Below are positions 54,214 to 64,000 of a stretch of DNA of 64,000 bases, piece after piece. The stretch comes from Xenopus tropicalis (Eukaryota > Chordata > Amphibia > Anura > Pipidae): the NCBI RefSeq assembly GCF_000004195.4, contig NC_030683.2:76045764-76109763 (forward strand), read 5' to 3'. Position 1 is the stretch's first letter; every line of letters starts with the position of its first letter. The notes beneath the pieces are model-generated. The model was given only the letters and a program-made list of their open reading frames with translations, did not search any database and was not told the DNA's origin. The position numbers and the translations under genes are program-made.

Positions 54214-54262
54214 TGTGTGTATGTTTTTGGTAATATTCAGTATATCTGTTGTTAGCCTATAG

Positions 54263-54975
54263 CAGTGCTGTCCAACTGGCGGCCCGCAAACCCCCCTCTG
54301 TGTGGCCCCCCACCTGTCTGGCTGCTTTGATGGCTTACTCTTGTGTATGCTTTAAATGGTATCAGTACTGTGATTAACTGCCCCCCCTGCATGGTTCTCA
54401 CCTCAGATTCAGGCTGTAAACCCTCTGTATTGTTTAAAAATGTAATCCCCTGTGTTGTTCACACCTTTTAATCTCTGCATTGTTCACCCCCTGCAGTTTT
54501 CACACCTCAGGCTCAGGCTGTAATCACCCACATTGTTCCCCTGTTCACACCTCACACCGCAGAGTATGGCACACACAGGCAGCATAGGGCAGGCAGAATA
54601 TGGCACACAGAGGCAGGGTAAGGCAGAGTATGGCACACACAGGCAGCATAGGGCAGGCAGAGTATGGCACAAACCAGCCAAGAATGGCACACACAGTCAA
54701 AATATGGCACACACAGGCAGGGTAGGGAAGGCAGAGTATGGCACACACAGGCAGAGTATGGCACACACAGGCAGGGTAGGGAAGGCAGAGTATGGCAGGT
54801 TTTTGCTGTACTACAACCATTAATATGGGTATGGTCATGTGATAACACGGGTGTGGTTTCAAGTGGGTGCGGTTTCAAAAAGAGGAGTGGTCAAAACTGT
54901 CTTCCATTATCGGCCCTCCACCACGTAGGTCGGAAAAATTGTGGCCCTCGGTACCACAGAAGTTGGACAGCACTG
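54263..54975. mobile_element. hAT element with perfect 8-bp target duplication
   Basis: Termini CAGTGCTGTCCAACTGGCGG and (reverse complement) CAGTGCTGTCCAACTTCTGT. GCCTATAG on both sides (54255-54262 and 54976-54983). 713 bp. No transposase. Contains a minisatellite (54557-54790). Confidence 0.92.
54557..54790. repeat. Minisatellite of 'agagtatggcacacacaggc' units
   Basis: About eight units, some with an added 'agggtagggaaggc'. All lie inside the hAT element. Open frames across it reflect the repeat, not a gene. Confidence 0.9.
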
Positions 54976-54983
54976 GCCTATAG

Positions 54984-55679
54984 CATAGATCCCTGGAATT
55001 AATCCTGACAGTGCAGGGTCAATTACGCAGGCTTCCTTATCTATTTTAGCTGGTGCTAGAATCATCGCATTTTATTAAAAAATCCATATTAAAAGTATAC
55101 AAACCCCAAAACATGCCACCTTCGTCCCCTAAGTACCAATAGGGTACAACATATGTAAGGTGTTTTGGGGTTCATATGCTTTTAATATGGATTTCCTAAT
55201 AAAAATGTGATTTTCCTTTCTTGAATTTTTTATTTTTTTTGTTAAGTTTGGGCCACGTTTGGTTTATTTACTGTTCCTTTAAGTCTAAAATTTTCAGGGT
55301 TCTTTTTCTTTTGTAAATCAACAAAGATTTGTTGCAAACCATAAAAAACGACGAAAAATTGTTCTTTTTGCTTTCATGCTGCAATTTAATTCATTTGTGT
55401 TTTTTCAATTTGGATCTTTTCATAAATGACTCTACATTCATGGTTTTAGTGGAAATGGTTTTTTTATGGTTTCAAAAAACTCTAAAACCACTAATATCGG
55501 TTAATAAATCCGCCCTTGGGGTATTGTGTAGTTTTTAGTATCTGGTCATAGCTACATTTGAGCAATTTGTCAATATGTGTTTTAATTGACATTTTATTTT
55601 ATGGTTTAGAGTAGACCATAAACCAAAATATCAATGAGATGATAATATGCTGTGTGCAGTATCTGCGCTAAGTTGAATC
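54984..55679. other. Non-coding; small inverted repeat near 55080-55210
   Basis: 'aatccatattaaaagtatac aaaccccaaaac' (55080) and 'gttttggggttcatatgctt ttaatatggatt' (55165) are inverted copies, so a small foldback or MITE. No gene. Confidence 0.5.
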
Positions 55680-55682
55680 ATT

Positions 55683-58565
55683 GGGCCCGATTCACTAAAG
55701 TGCGATAAAAATTATCGCGCGTTTTTTTGCGTTAAATAAGACGCGACAATTAGCGCACGATTCACTACAGCATTACCGCATGCGATAAGTCGCCATTTCG
55801 CATGCTGTATTTCTCGCGCTAGTTTTACCACATGCGTTAATTTCCACGCTGAAAAGAATACGATCGCATGATTCACTATAACTTTTGCGCGCTAAATATC
55901 GCATTCGGCTATGCGAAAATTAACTCCTACTACAGGCAGGCGAAAAATTATAGAAAAGTACAGTAAATGAGTTTTTGCCAATAAGATATGGACTTACAGT
56001 GTTATTTATTCAAGTATGTGTCTTTTTACTCAATTTCACTAAAGTCTTGGCATGTATGGAATTTCGCTACTAATATACAATACTATAGTGGTAAAAATTT
56101 AGTCGCCAAAATATACAGTACAATAGTGGTAAATATTTAGTCGCGATATTATACAGTACTATATAGCGGTAAATATTTAGTCGCACAAAATACATTACTA
56201 GGCATATATTGGCGATTTGTCACGATTTTGTAATCTCGCGACTTGTGGCCATTTTGTGTTGATTTTTGAATCTCATGACATGTGCGACTTGCGGCCATTT
56301 TGTGTCATTGAGCCTGCTGTCACCACACTGAGAGCACCATGCCTGGGGTTTCAGAGCTGCTAATGGAGGAGAGGCGTTATATAATTGAATTCCTCCTGCG
56401 CTCAGGTTATGACTGGCTGCCGCTGGGGCCAATAGGGGTCCATGAGCGCAAGAGGGCTATCCTGCGAAACCTAATAGCTGGTTTGCGCAGGGGCTTTCGG
56501 CTCCAAATGGACCTCCGCCTGCTCCAGCGGATTTGGTCAGACCTGAAGCGCAGGAGCTTTTAGGAGATCGCTGAAATTGCTGAAGGTAATTATTCTACTT
56601 TAATATGGTTTTACACAATACGTTTCTTAAAAGATTTAGCAAGTAATTTGAACATTCTCTCTCTCTCTATATATATATATATATGTGTATATATGCATGT
56701 TTTTTTATAAAATACACAATAAAGTTGACAATAAAGAGGGAATTTTAAATATGTTGTGGCATTTTGAAAAACAAATACATATACACATATATATATACAG
56801 CCAGAATGCTCGGGACCAAGGGTATTCTGGATAAGGGGTCTTTCCGTTATTTGGATCTCCATCCATTAAGTCTAATAAAAAATCAATAAAACATGAATTA
56901 AACCCAATACGATGGTTTTGCCTCCAATAATGATTATTTACATCTTAGTTTGGATCAATTGCAAGGTGCTGTTTTATTATTACAGAGAAAAGGGAATCAT
57001 TTAACCATTAAATAAACCCAATAGGGCTGTTCTGCCCCCAATAAGGGGTAATTATATCTTAGTTGGGATCAATTGCAAGGTGCTGTTTAATTACTACAGA
57101 GAAAAAGGAAATGTGTTTTTAAATTATGAATTACTTGATTTAAATGGAGTCCTTTGGATTGATGTGAGGGTTCACAGGGGGAGGGGCCAGTGGGGGCGTG
57201 GGAGGAGGGGGGGCCAAAAAAATGTTGTTGTGAGAGGCCCTCTGTGTATGAATGTATATATATATATGTATAATAGATTGAAATAACATCTTGCAATACT
57301 GTTTCACAGAACCTCCGGAAGCACAACCCCCAGCAGACCAGGCTCCAGGACCTGCCCCAGGACCTGCCCCAGGACCTTCACAGGCCCCCAAGGCCCCAGG
57401 ACATTTAAAGGCCCCAGAGGCTGAGGACGCCCCCGAGGGCGAGGACGCCCCCGAGGGCGAGGACGCCCCCGAGGCTGAAGAGGCCATGGAGGCCGAGGAG
57501 GCCCCGGACACCCCCCCCTTTACTCCTCCCCCAGTTTGCCCCCAGTTTCCCCGGCCCTTGGGTTCCCCCCCCAGCCCCCCGGATGCCAGCCACCAGGTTC
57601 TCCTGCCGACGAGGGAACATCACGTCAGTCCATGCAGGAGGACCTGGACAATAGGAAGGCTGAGCTGGCCCAGCTCCGGGGGGAAGTGGCACAACTCAGG
57701 AGGGTCATGGAGGAACTCAAGGGCAGCAAGCCCTAAGTTTTTTTTCCCCCCTTTTTTCTCTTAGTAAAATTTTATACTTTTCTACTTTTGAACTGAGTAA
57801 TGTCTCATTATTTATCCTTCCTTGATATGGTATTCTATACTTTCATGTAGTTTCTCCTACACTCGTACATTTATCAGTAACAGCATCAATATGCTATATG
57901 GGTTAAATGTTTGCAAATATTCTGGCAACAATTTTGTCTTTAGCCCATTTTGCTGAATAGTAAAACTTGCGTTAATTAGTACGTAGCGTATTTTCTGGCG
58001 AGTGTGATAACTGCCAATCCAATGTTTTGTTGCCAGAATAATTGCAATATTATAGTTGTCCCCATTTAATAAAGTGCCCATAACATATTTGCCATGTATT
58101 CTGTGTCTAAAATCTCTAACTTAATTTAAGCCACTTTAGCAAACGGACCCCTAAGTATTTGGCTAAATATTCTTAAATGCCCCCCCCCCCCATTTTATTA
58201 TCTCTAGCACTTCATTTTTTTTCTTACTTAGATTTTTATAGTTTTTGGGGGTTTTTTTTGGCAAATAAACATTTATACAGCACCTCTCTAGCACTCTGTG
58301 CTCTCCCAGGGCAAAATGTCGCCATTTTTATGCTGCCGATTGTCGCGTGCGTAATGTCGCGACAATTAGCGCATGCGATAAATAGCGTGCATGCGGAAAA
58401 TAAAATTTATCGCGACAAAGCTATCGCATGAAATACCGCTCGTAAAATAGCACGAGTATGCTTATAGTGAATCGTGCGAAAAGTCGCCAAAATTAAGATG
58501 CGGTAAAATTTTTACCGCATGCTAAAAATAGCGCACGTTTTATTGCACTTTAGTGAATCGGGCCC
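55683..58565. mobile_element. Deletion derivative of the composite Harbinger, keeps only gene 3
   Basis: TIRs GGGCCCGATTCACTAAAGTG at both ends, ATT on each side (55680-55682 and 58566-58568). The left part (to about 56210) matches 4125-4660 including the 38-bp repeats. It then jumps to what corresponds to about 12225 and follows it through gene 3 to about 14400. It then jumps to about 21909 and on to the right end. The transposase and Myb-like genes are absent. Confidence 0.9.
56339..57736 (+). pseudogene. Second copy of Harbinger gene 3, with a nonsense codon and frame change
   Basis: Exon 1 is 56339-56585 (247 nt, same donor AAG|GTAATT); exon 2 is 57310-57736 (acceptor TGTTTCACAG, same phase). 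Residues match the first copy closely (MPGVSELLMEERRYIIEFLL). A TAG interrupts exon 1 at codon 75. Exon 2 has fewer Ala-Pro-Gly repeats but acidic repeats (EGEDAPEGEDAPEAEEAMEA). It leaves the frame of the C-terminal coiled coil near 57520-57540 (AELAQLRGEVAQLRR read at 57657-57736). Probably non-functional, but exon limits and splice sites are conserved. Confidence 0.75.
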
Positions 58566-58568
58566 ATT

Positions 58569-61523
58569 GAGAGAAGGAGTGCGGACAACCCTGAAGTTAT
58601 ATATAGCAAGAAAGGGAAAGTTGTGTTTCCACTGAATTTTAAACCATTAGGTGGGGGTGCAATAAAGCTGTGACCACAAAATTCATATAAACAGAAATAA
58701 GTGCCCCAGTGGCATAATGGTACGCTGCTGCCCCCCACAAAAAATCTTTGGAAGGGTCCAACATGCAACAAAGCCTAAATTATCCCCCTGCAGGCAGATG
58801 TACTGTAAGTGAGAATGCACAATTTTTCAGTGGCTATAGAGAAAGCAAACCCCATGGTCTGGGCAGTCACTGCTCTGCACTTAACCCATTATCAAAATAG
58901 AGTATACAGGACATTAAGACATTCTGTGCATTAAGCTAGTAGGAAATGTCCTTACCAAAACAGGGACTGTTTTTCCATATATTGCAATATATTCATGCTG
59001 GCCAACTACATCAAATCATCAGCCAGTCCTACACTCATGCATTCTGATTCATTAAGAATTCTACTGCTTAATTATACATTTTATATAAAGACTGAGTTTG
59101 CCTGCAACTTGCTTGATTTCAAGGTTAAAACTCTCTAACTTTTGCCTTTTTATTGTCCACCACTGAGATCACCTGACTATAGATGGGAAGACTGAGAACT
59201 ACAACAAGGAGCTGGCCACTGCACCTGTATAAACTGCAGCAGAAAAGGGAAAGTTGTGCTCACTACTAAGTTTGTGTGGAATATAGAATGGGGCAGATTC
59301 AGTTTGATGAGAAAACCATTTTTAATTCAACTTAATAGACATCTGTAGAGTTCTCATGAAATAAACCATGGAAATGAATCTGACTTAATATCTGAGATAG
59401 TATGGTAAAAGGATTGTCCATACCAACCTATAGTTAAATCTAATTATTATATCAACATAAAAGGTGGCTGCCAACCTACTCATATAGGGCCATTTATCAG
59501 CATTTAGATTTTTGTGGTTTTATAGTTTTTTTTAAACCACAAATAAACTCATTACCATGAATGTCATTTCTAGAAAAAAAAAAACAGAAAAAAACGAGAA
59601 ATCTGCAACTTTTTCGTATTGAAGCGTGACTTTTTAATATTGTCGTACAAAAGACAGCATCAAACCACTCCCCACCAAAAACCTCTAAAACTATAAAGCA
59701 AATAAGATTTTCCAGTTGCAAAAGGCATATCTGCCATTGACTTCTACATCATCTCGACAGATTGTGTTGCATAATAAATCATGAAATATTGTGTTCTTGC
59801 AACAAAATTGTATATTAGTGTAAAAACTCAAACAAAAATAATTGAGCATTAGTAAATGCCCCCTGATAAAGGAAAAAATAATAATAATAAAGAGGGCTCA
59901 GAGAATGGACAGACCATATAATATTAGTAGTGCAGATATTATAGCAGAATGTGGATTAAACAAGACCAACACAAGATTGCTTTTACAGGTTAAAATGGAG
60001 CTTTATAATGACCTCCTAAGTATTTCTACTGCCTTTAACAAAAATGTGTGCGGGTTTCAGCTTTATCTCTGTAGGTCTCCTCTCTACCCCGCACTCAACT
60101 CCTCATCATCATCAATTAAGTCTGAAAATTTCTGTTCTAAAGTTGTAATATCCATCTCAACAACATATTTGATTAAGGACATGCTATGTCCAAAAATGTA
60201 GCATAGTTTTTGAAAACTATAGTTTTTGAAAAAAGTGGCCAGTAATCTCTTTGTGTAGACCTTTTCTGACTTTGACCAGACTCAGATCCAATTAAAACAA
60301 ATAGAATGGCTTTCCAAGGCTCTCAGGCATTAGTTTGTAATATCCAGAAAACTACAAATTACAGAAAGGCCATTTCTCTTAAGAATCTGTTTTGAGCAAA
60401 TACATTTTTCCAAAGTAACTTCCTTTTTCTCTGTAATATTAAAACAGTACCTTGTAATTGATCCTAACTAAGCTGCATAAACCCATATTGGTGACAAATC
60501 AAGGACCCAGGGAGCGGTTCAGTTGCCCCCGATAGGTCTCTGCTATAGTGAGTGACTAACTGCTCTAAAATGCCTTTCAACCTGCAACAATAGGAGTCAC
60601 TAGTGGAAAGGCCATAGCATGGCTTCGTTATTCTGAAGTTACACAAAGTTGACTGCAGGAGGAAGCTTTGTGTGACTTCAGAATAACAAAGTCATGCCAT
60701 AGCATATCCACCGCATTTTGGATCTATCGCGGGCCACTGAACTGCTCTGTGGGTCTGTGGCCCAAATATTTTTTAGTAGCTTTAAGGTGTGGTGATTAAA
60801 ATTACAGAAAAACCTCAGGTACCAATCATCCTGATGAACAGAGCCTATACCTGTATATGCATTCGGTTTACCTGTACTATATCCTGGTAAAAGACAAGCA
60901 TTTTGGACTAAATAAATACACAAAGCATACATCATAAAAAGAAAAATGTACTTTTCTGTAATATTGTTCTATTTAACTGAATTTTGCCTTCACTCTTTTT
61001 CATGCCACAGGCATAAATTGCTACTGAGCATTACTCAAAATGTCATTATAGAATCACTGAAAACTTGGCACCTCTATTCAGCTATAGGATATGAATACAA
61101 CTATGTAATTATTTTAGCATAAAAAGACAATCAATTATTTAGAACTTGAAAACATTCTAAGGTAAGGACTGAACAGAAAAATATGTACAAAATACAGCCA
61201 ATACAGCTGGTGCCTTTTACATCTTGTACACAGTAAACTACTGCCTGATATTGTACAATATGGTTATAAAATTGTTTCAAGCAAGAAATAAACCCTGAAT
61301 GAACACCACAAACTTTGTTAATAGTAGTATTATTGATATTAGAAAATTGCATATTAAGCAGCACTTGTACCACAGATCTTTAATCAGTAAGGTGCAAAAC
61401 GCTTCACAGATTCTGTATGCTATTATTAAACAACCTATTCAAAAAATTATATGATTACACAGATTATATGTTATATAAAAAATACCCATTTTTAAGCTTT
61501 TCCTATATTACTTTAGTCCTTAC
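58569..61523. other. Non-coding, remnants only
   Basis: 60330-60500 shares the 'aaaacagtaccttgta' core with the 26839 MITE. 60600-60720 holds an inverted pair ('gcttcgttattctgaagtta cac' / 'gtgtgacttcagaataac'). No gene seen. Confidence 0.4.
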
Positions 61524-61665
61524 CTTGTGAATTCCAAGTAGATTCTTTGACAAACGAATGTAACATAAAGGTCTGGCACGCTCACGGGTAACGATAACAT
61601 AAGAATATTCATATGCAGCAAGTTGTAGTGTGTAATTATAAACGAAAACCACACCTCAAAGCCAA
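61524..61665 (-). other. Possible exon with acceptor and donor
   Basis: Acceptor-like CTTTTACAG at 61666 and donor TTCACAAG|GTAAGG at 61524 on the minus strand, 142 nt. One frame is open throughout (GFEVWFSFIITHYNLL...). Another reads YEYSYVIVTRERARPLCYIR after a stop. No family recognised. Could be a 5' untranslated exon of the NXPE-like gene downstream on the same strand. Confidence 0.25.
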
Positions 61666-62471
61666 CTGTAAAAGCATTGTATGTTCTGTGTCCTCTTTTT
61701 TCGCTTGCGTGCTCTTTTAGTTTTCATTATTCAACATATCCCACCTTTGGCATTTTTTCCTGGAAAGAGCTGCTGGACTCTTTAATGACGTGTCTTTTAG
61801 TAGCGATGTTTAGTGGGTGTCTTTGTATTAGCTTTAATTAATTAAATATTAGTCAGTGCAATAAACATGAGAGAACCTGCCTGGTAAGTATGCTCAAGTA
61901 CATCTCCATATCTGTCACCCTCACCAAGTGTTTCAAATCCACAGTAAATACCAAGAACGAAAATAACATTAATAGATTTTTTTTTATTTCCATTTTTTGT
62001 TTTTTATTGAATTATTTTTGTATTTATTGGTCACCAGTATAATAGCTTCTGCAATAATAAATGTTGTGCAGATCCCATGTTTATTATAAATAAAAACAGA
62101 ACCTGAATTCCCAGGCTGCTGGATGCCAGCCTGTTGCCCACCTTCATGCCTTTTCTCTTCAGGACAGGGGCTTTGTACTTCACAAACAATAGGAATAGGG
62201 GTGGGGCCACAATAAAAATTCTAGGGCTTATTTATTCCTAGCGTCTCTCTTCATACCTGTATCTGGTGAGTTATCACCATGCTCTTTATCCGTCATTGGA
62301 ACTTCAGATAGCTACCATTGTGTCTTACCAGCTACAGTGAGCTCCAGGGTTCCAACCTATTACTAGCTAACCTAATTGTTGACTCACTAAGTTGAAAAGC
62401 CTCAGGCTCCCTGGAAACAAACTCACTGGTTTAGATACTGTATAAAGGAACAGTAACACAAAAATGTCACT
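61666..62471. other. Non-coding, nothing recognised
   Basis: AT-rich to about 62060, then mixed sequence. A lone 'aaaggaacagtaacacaaaa' at 62443 resembles the tip of the 27734 MITE. Confidence 0.35.
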
Positions 62472-62475
62472 TTAA

Positions 62476-63321
62476 AGGAGAAGGAAAGGCTAATCTCAAG
62501 CTGCAGGCTTACCTTCAGTTGTCTCAGTAGTGCCCTTAAGTCTCCCCAAATTCCGATCGTTCAGATGATTAGAAGCCAAACAGGAAAAAAAAACGCTGAG
62601 CTGGGTAAAGAGGATTCCCATAATGCATCGCTCCTTCACTGACTTGATGACCAAGACTGCTAGGCGGCGCATGCGCACATGTCCCTCTTCAGCAAGCAAG
62701 CAGGCATGCTCCCCTTCAGACTGGCAACCGGCGTCTGGTTGCTATGGCGACGCACTATATAAATAGTGCATGCTGCGACGCGCCGGAGCCATTAGAAGAG
62801 GACGCAACAGGCGAGTGCTGGGGGGAGTGTTACCGGTGGTGGACAAAGACCACTGGAAAGGTGCGGAGTGGAGCGGGGGGCGGGGTGTGTGTGGACAAGG
62901 ACAAAGACTCCAAAGGTGCGGGGAGCGGTGGGTGTGTGTTACTGGTGCGGGGAGCGGAGCGCGGGGGGTGTGTGTGTGGACAAAGACTCCAAAGGTGCGG
63001 GGAGTGGAGCTGGGGGGACGGACAGTGGGTGTGTGTTACTGGTGGACAAAGACTCTGGTGCGGTGCGGGGAGCGAGGTTAAAAAGCAGAATGTGCCACTA
63101 GTAATCCAGCGGGGAGCAGAAAGGGGACGCATGCGCATTACAGATGGTGAGGGAAAGGGTTTTTAAAGATGGCAGCGCCATTCACTGAAACAAGCATGTA
63201 GTTTGTAGTAAGTGTATCTCTGTAAATCTTTCATTAGGGAAGCCAGAAATATAGCATTTTTACACAGCAATAGCAGTACTACTTAATAGTGTGCTTAATA
63301 GATTTTGACTTTTCTTGTCCT
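62476..63321. mobile_element. TTAA-flanked element with internal minisatellite
   Basis: Termini AGGAGAAGGAAAGGCTAATC and (reverse complement) AGGACAAGAAAAGTCAAAAT, TTAA at 62472-62475 and 63322-63325. Same tip as the MITEs at 35238 and 46852 but twice as long. The middle (62820-63070) is a GC-rich repeat. No transposase. Confidence 0.65.
62820..63070. repeat. GC-rich minisatellite
   Basis: Units made of 'ggacaaagactccaaaggtg', 'cggggagcggagc' and 'gggtgtgtgt', repeated about four times with changes. The long overlapping frames here are due to the repeat. Confidence 0.8.
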
Positions 63322-63586
63322 TTAAAGATATTAATTCAAAATACTTTTATTAAGCTATGTAACATAAAAAAAATACAATATTGTAAGTGTTTTTTAAATA
63401 AATTACATTGCCACTGACTTACTGGGCTAAGCTTCAAAAGGAGATTTGGCGATGTGTAGACTTCCGGTTTAATCCGGAAGTTAATTTAGTGCATTCTTCA
63501 GAGTTCCTTTATAAAGTGATTAATGGGCTACTAGTGATCTGGCACAGAAAGGGATAGGAGACGGACCTTTTCTCCTCTTTCGCTGG

Positions 63587-64000
63587 GTACAGGGCCACCA
63601 ACAGGGGGGGACACAGGCCCGGGCCTTTTTAACTTTAAAGGTGGCCCGACTGTGCAAGAGTTTTCTTAGCTTTGGCCCCCTTTAATCAACTCCGGGCCCT
63701 GTGACTGTCATGTCCCGCAGCTCCCCGCTACAGCTGCGCTTTTATAAGGTTGCGGCCATATGCACAGGCAAATGACATCAATATGCACAGGCGCAACCTT
63801 ATGAAAGCGCAGATGTAGCTGGGAGCCGCGGGACATAGCGGAGGACACCACCGAAGCCAGAGGATGCTGGGGAAGAGACGCAGATGAAGGAAGGAAGCAG
63901 GAGGATGCTTGGGGGAGCTGGAGAAAGCAGGAGGATGCTGGGGGGAGCTGGATGATGCTTGGGGGGGCCTGGGGGAAGCAGGAGGATGCTGGGGGGAGCT
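63587..64000. repeat. Possible hAT-like element start and minisatellite at window end
   Basis: 63592 'cagggccaccaacagggg' resembles a hAT tip but the other end is outside the window. From about 63885 a repeat of 'agcaggaggatgctgggggg agctgg' runs off the edge. Confidence 0.45.

Noticed and set aside
54484..54878. Cys-rich repeated peptides on both strands
   Set aside because: Translation of the hAT-internal minisatellite; no start context or splice sites.
62744..63166. Several overlapping frames of 80-140 codons near the right end
   Set aside because: They arise from a GC-rich minisatellite and have repeat-like composition in every frame.

Overview
The window looks like anuran amphibian DNA, most like Xenopus. 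It is a TE-rich, intron-rich vertebrate locus. The clues are a protein-coding gene of the NXPE family split by long introns, TTAA-flanked MITEs, CR1, L2 and L1 LINE pieces, hAT and TA-flanked MITEs, a Penelope-like element with hammerhead motifs, a complete Ngaro tyrosine-recombinase retrotransposon and several PIF/Harbinger DNA transposons. There is nothing bacterial, no tRNA or rRNA gene, and no CRISPR array.

Layout. Positions 730-2900 hold a decayed Ngaro on the minus strand. Positions 4125-22375 are one 18.25-kb composite PIF/Harbinger transposon with matching inverted termini and a 3-bp ATT target duplication. It carries three genes: (1) a broken transposase on + (about 4757-7100); (2) a four-exon Myb/SANT-like gene on - (21882 down to 7216), whose exon phases join without a remainder; (3) a two-exon gene on + (12312-13989) of unknown function, lying antisense inside intron 1 of the Myb gene. 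Three later insertions sit inside this host: a hAT MITE (6489-6834), a Penelope-like element (8722-11724, 12-bp target duplication) and a complete Ngaro (14871-21677, A1-ORFs-B1-A2-B2 split direct repeats). The Ngaro cuts Myb exon 1 without target duplication.

From 22.4 to 33.9 kb the window holds MITEs, LINE fragments and three exons of an NXPE-like gene on the minus strand (33726, 30156-29450, 25239-25178). Its remaining exons must lie to the left, beyond the composite, or outside the window. From 33.9 to 38.1 kb is a second, more diverged and heavily decayed Harbinger. From 39.3 to 47.6 kb are tandem repeats, a near-complete but broken CR1 on + (ORF1 with an SGNH esterase, endonuclease, reverse transcriptase) and CR1 fragments on -. 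From 50.3 to 51.1 kb is a 5'-truncated L1 with a 20-bp target duplication; at 54.3-55.0 kb a hAT element with a perfect 8-bp duplication. Positions 55683-58565 are a 2.9-kb deletion derivative of the composite Harbinger: it has lost transposase and Myb genes but keeps gene 3. The right end has a TTAA-flanked element with a GC-rich minisatellite and another minisatellite running off the window.

The most promising undescribed item is gene 3. It is found in two copies with the same splice sites and phase, and it is the only gene kept in the small derivative. Other points of interest are the hammerhead cores in Penelope-type sequence, the precise nesting history, and a template-switch scar in the transposase exon.
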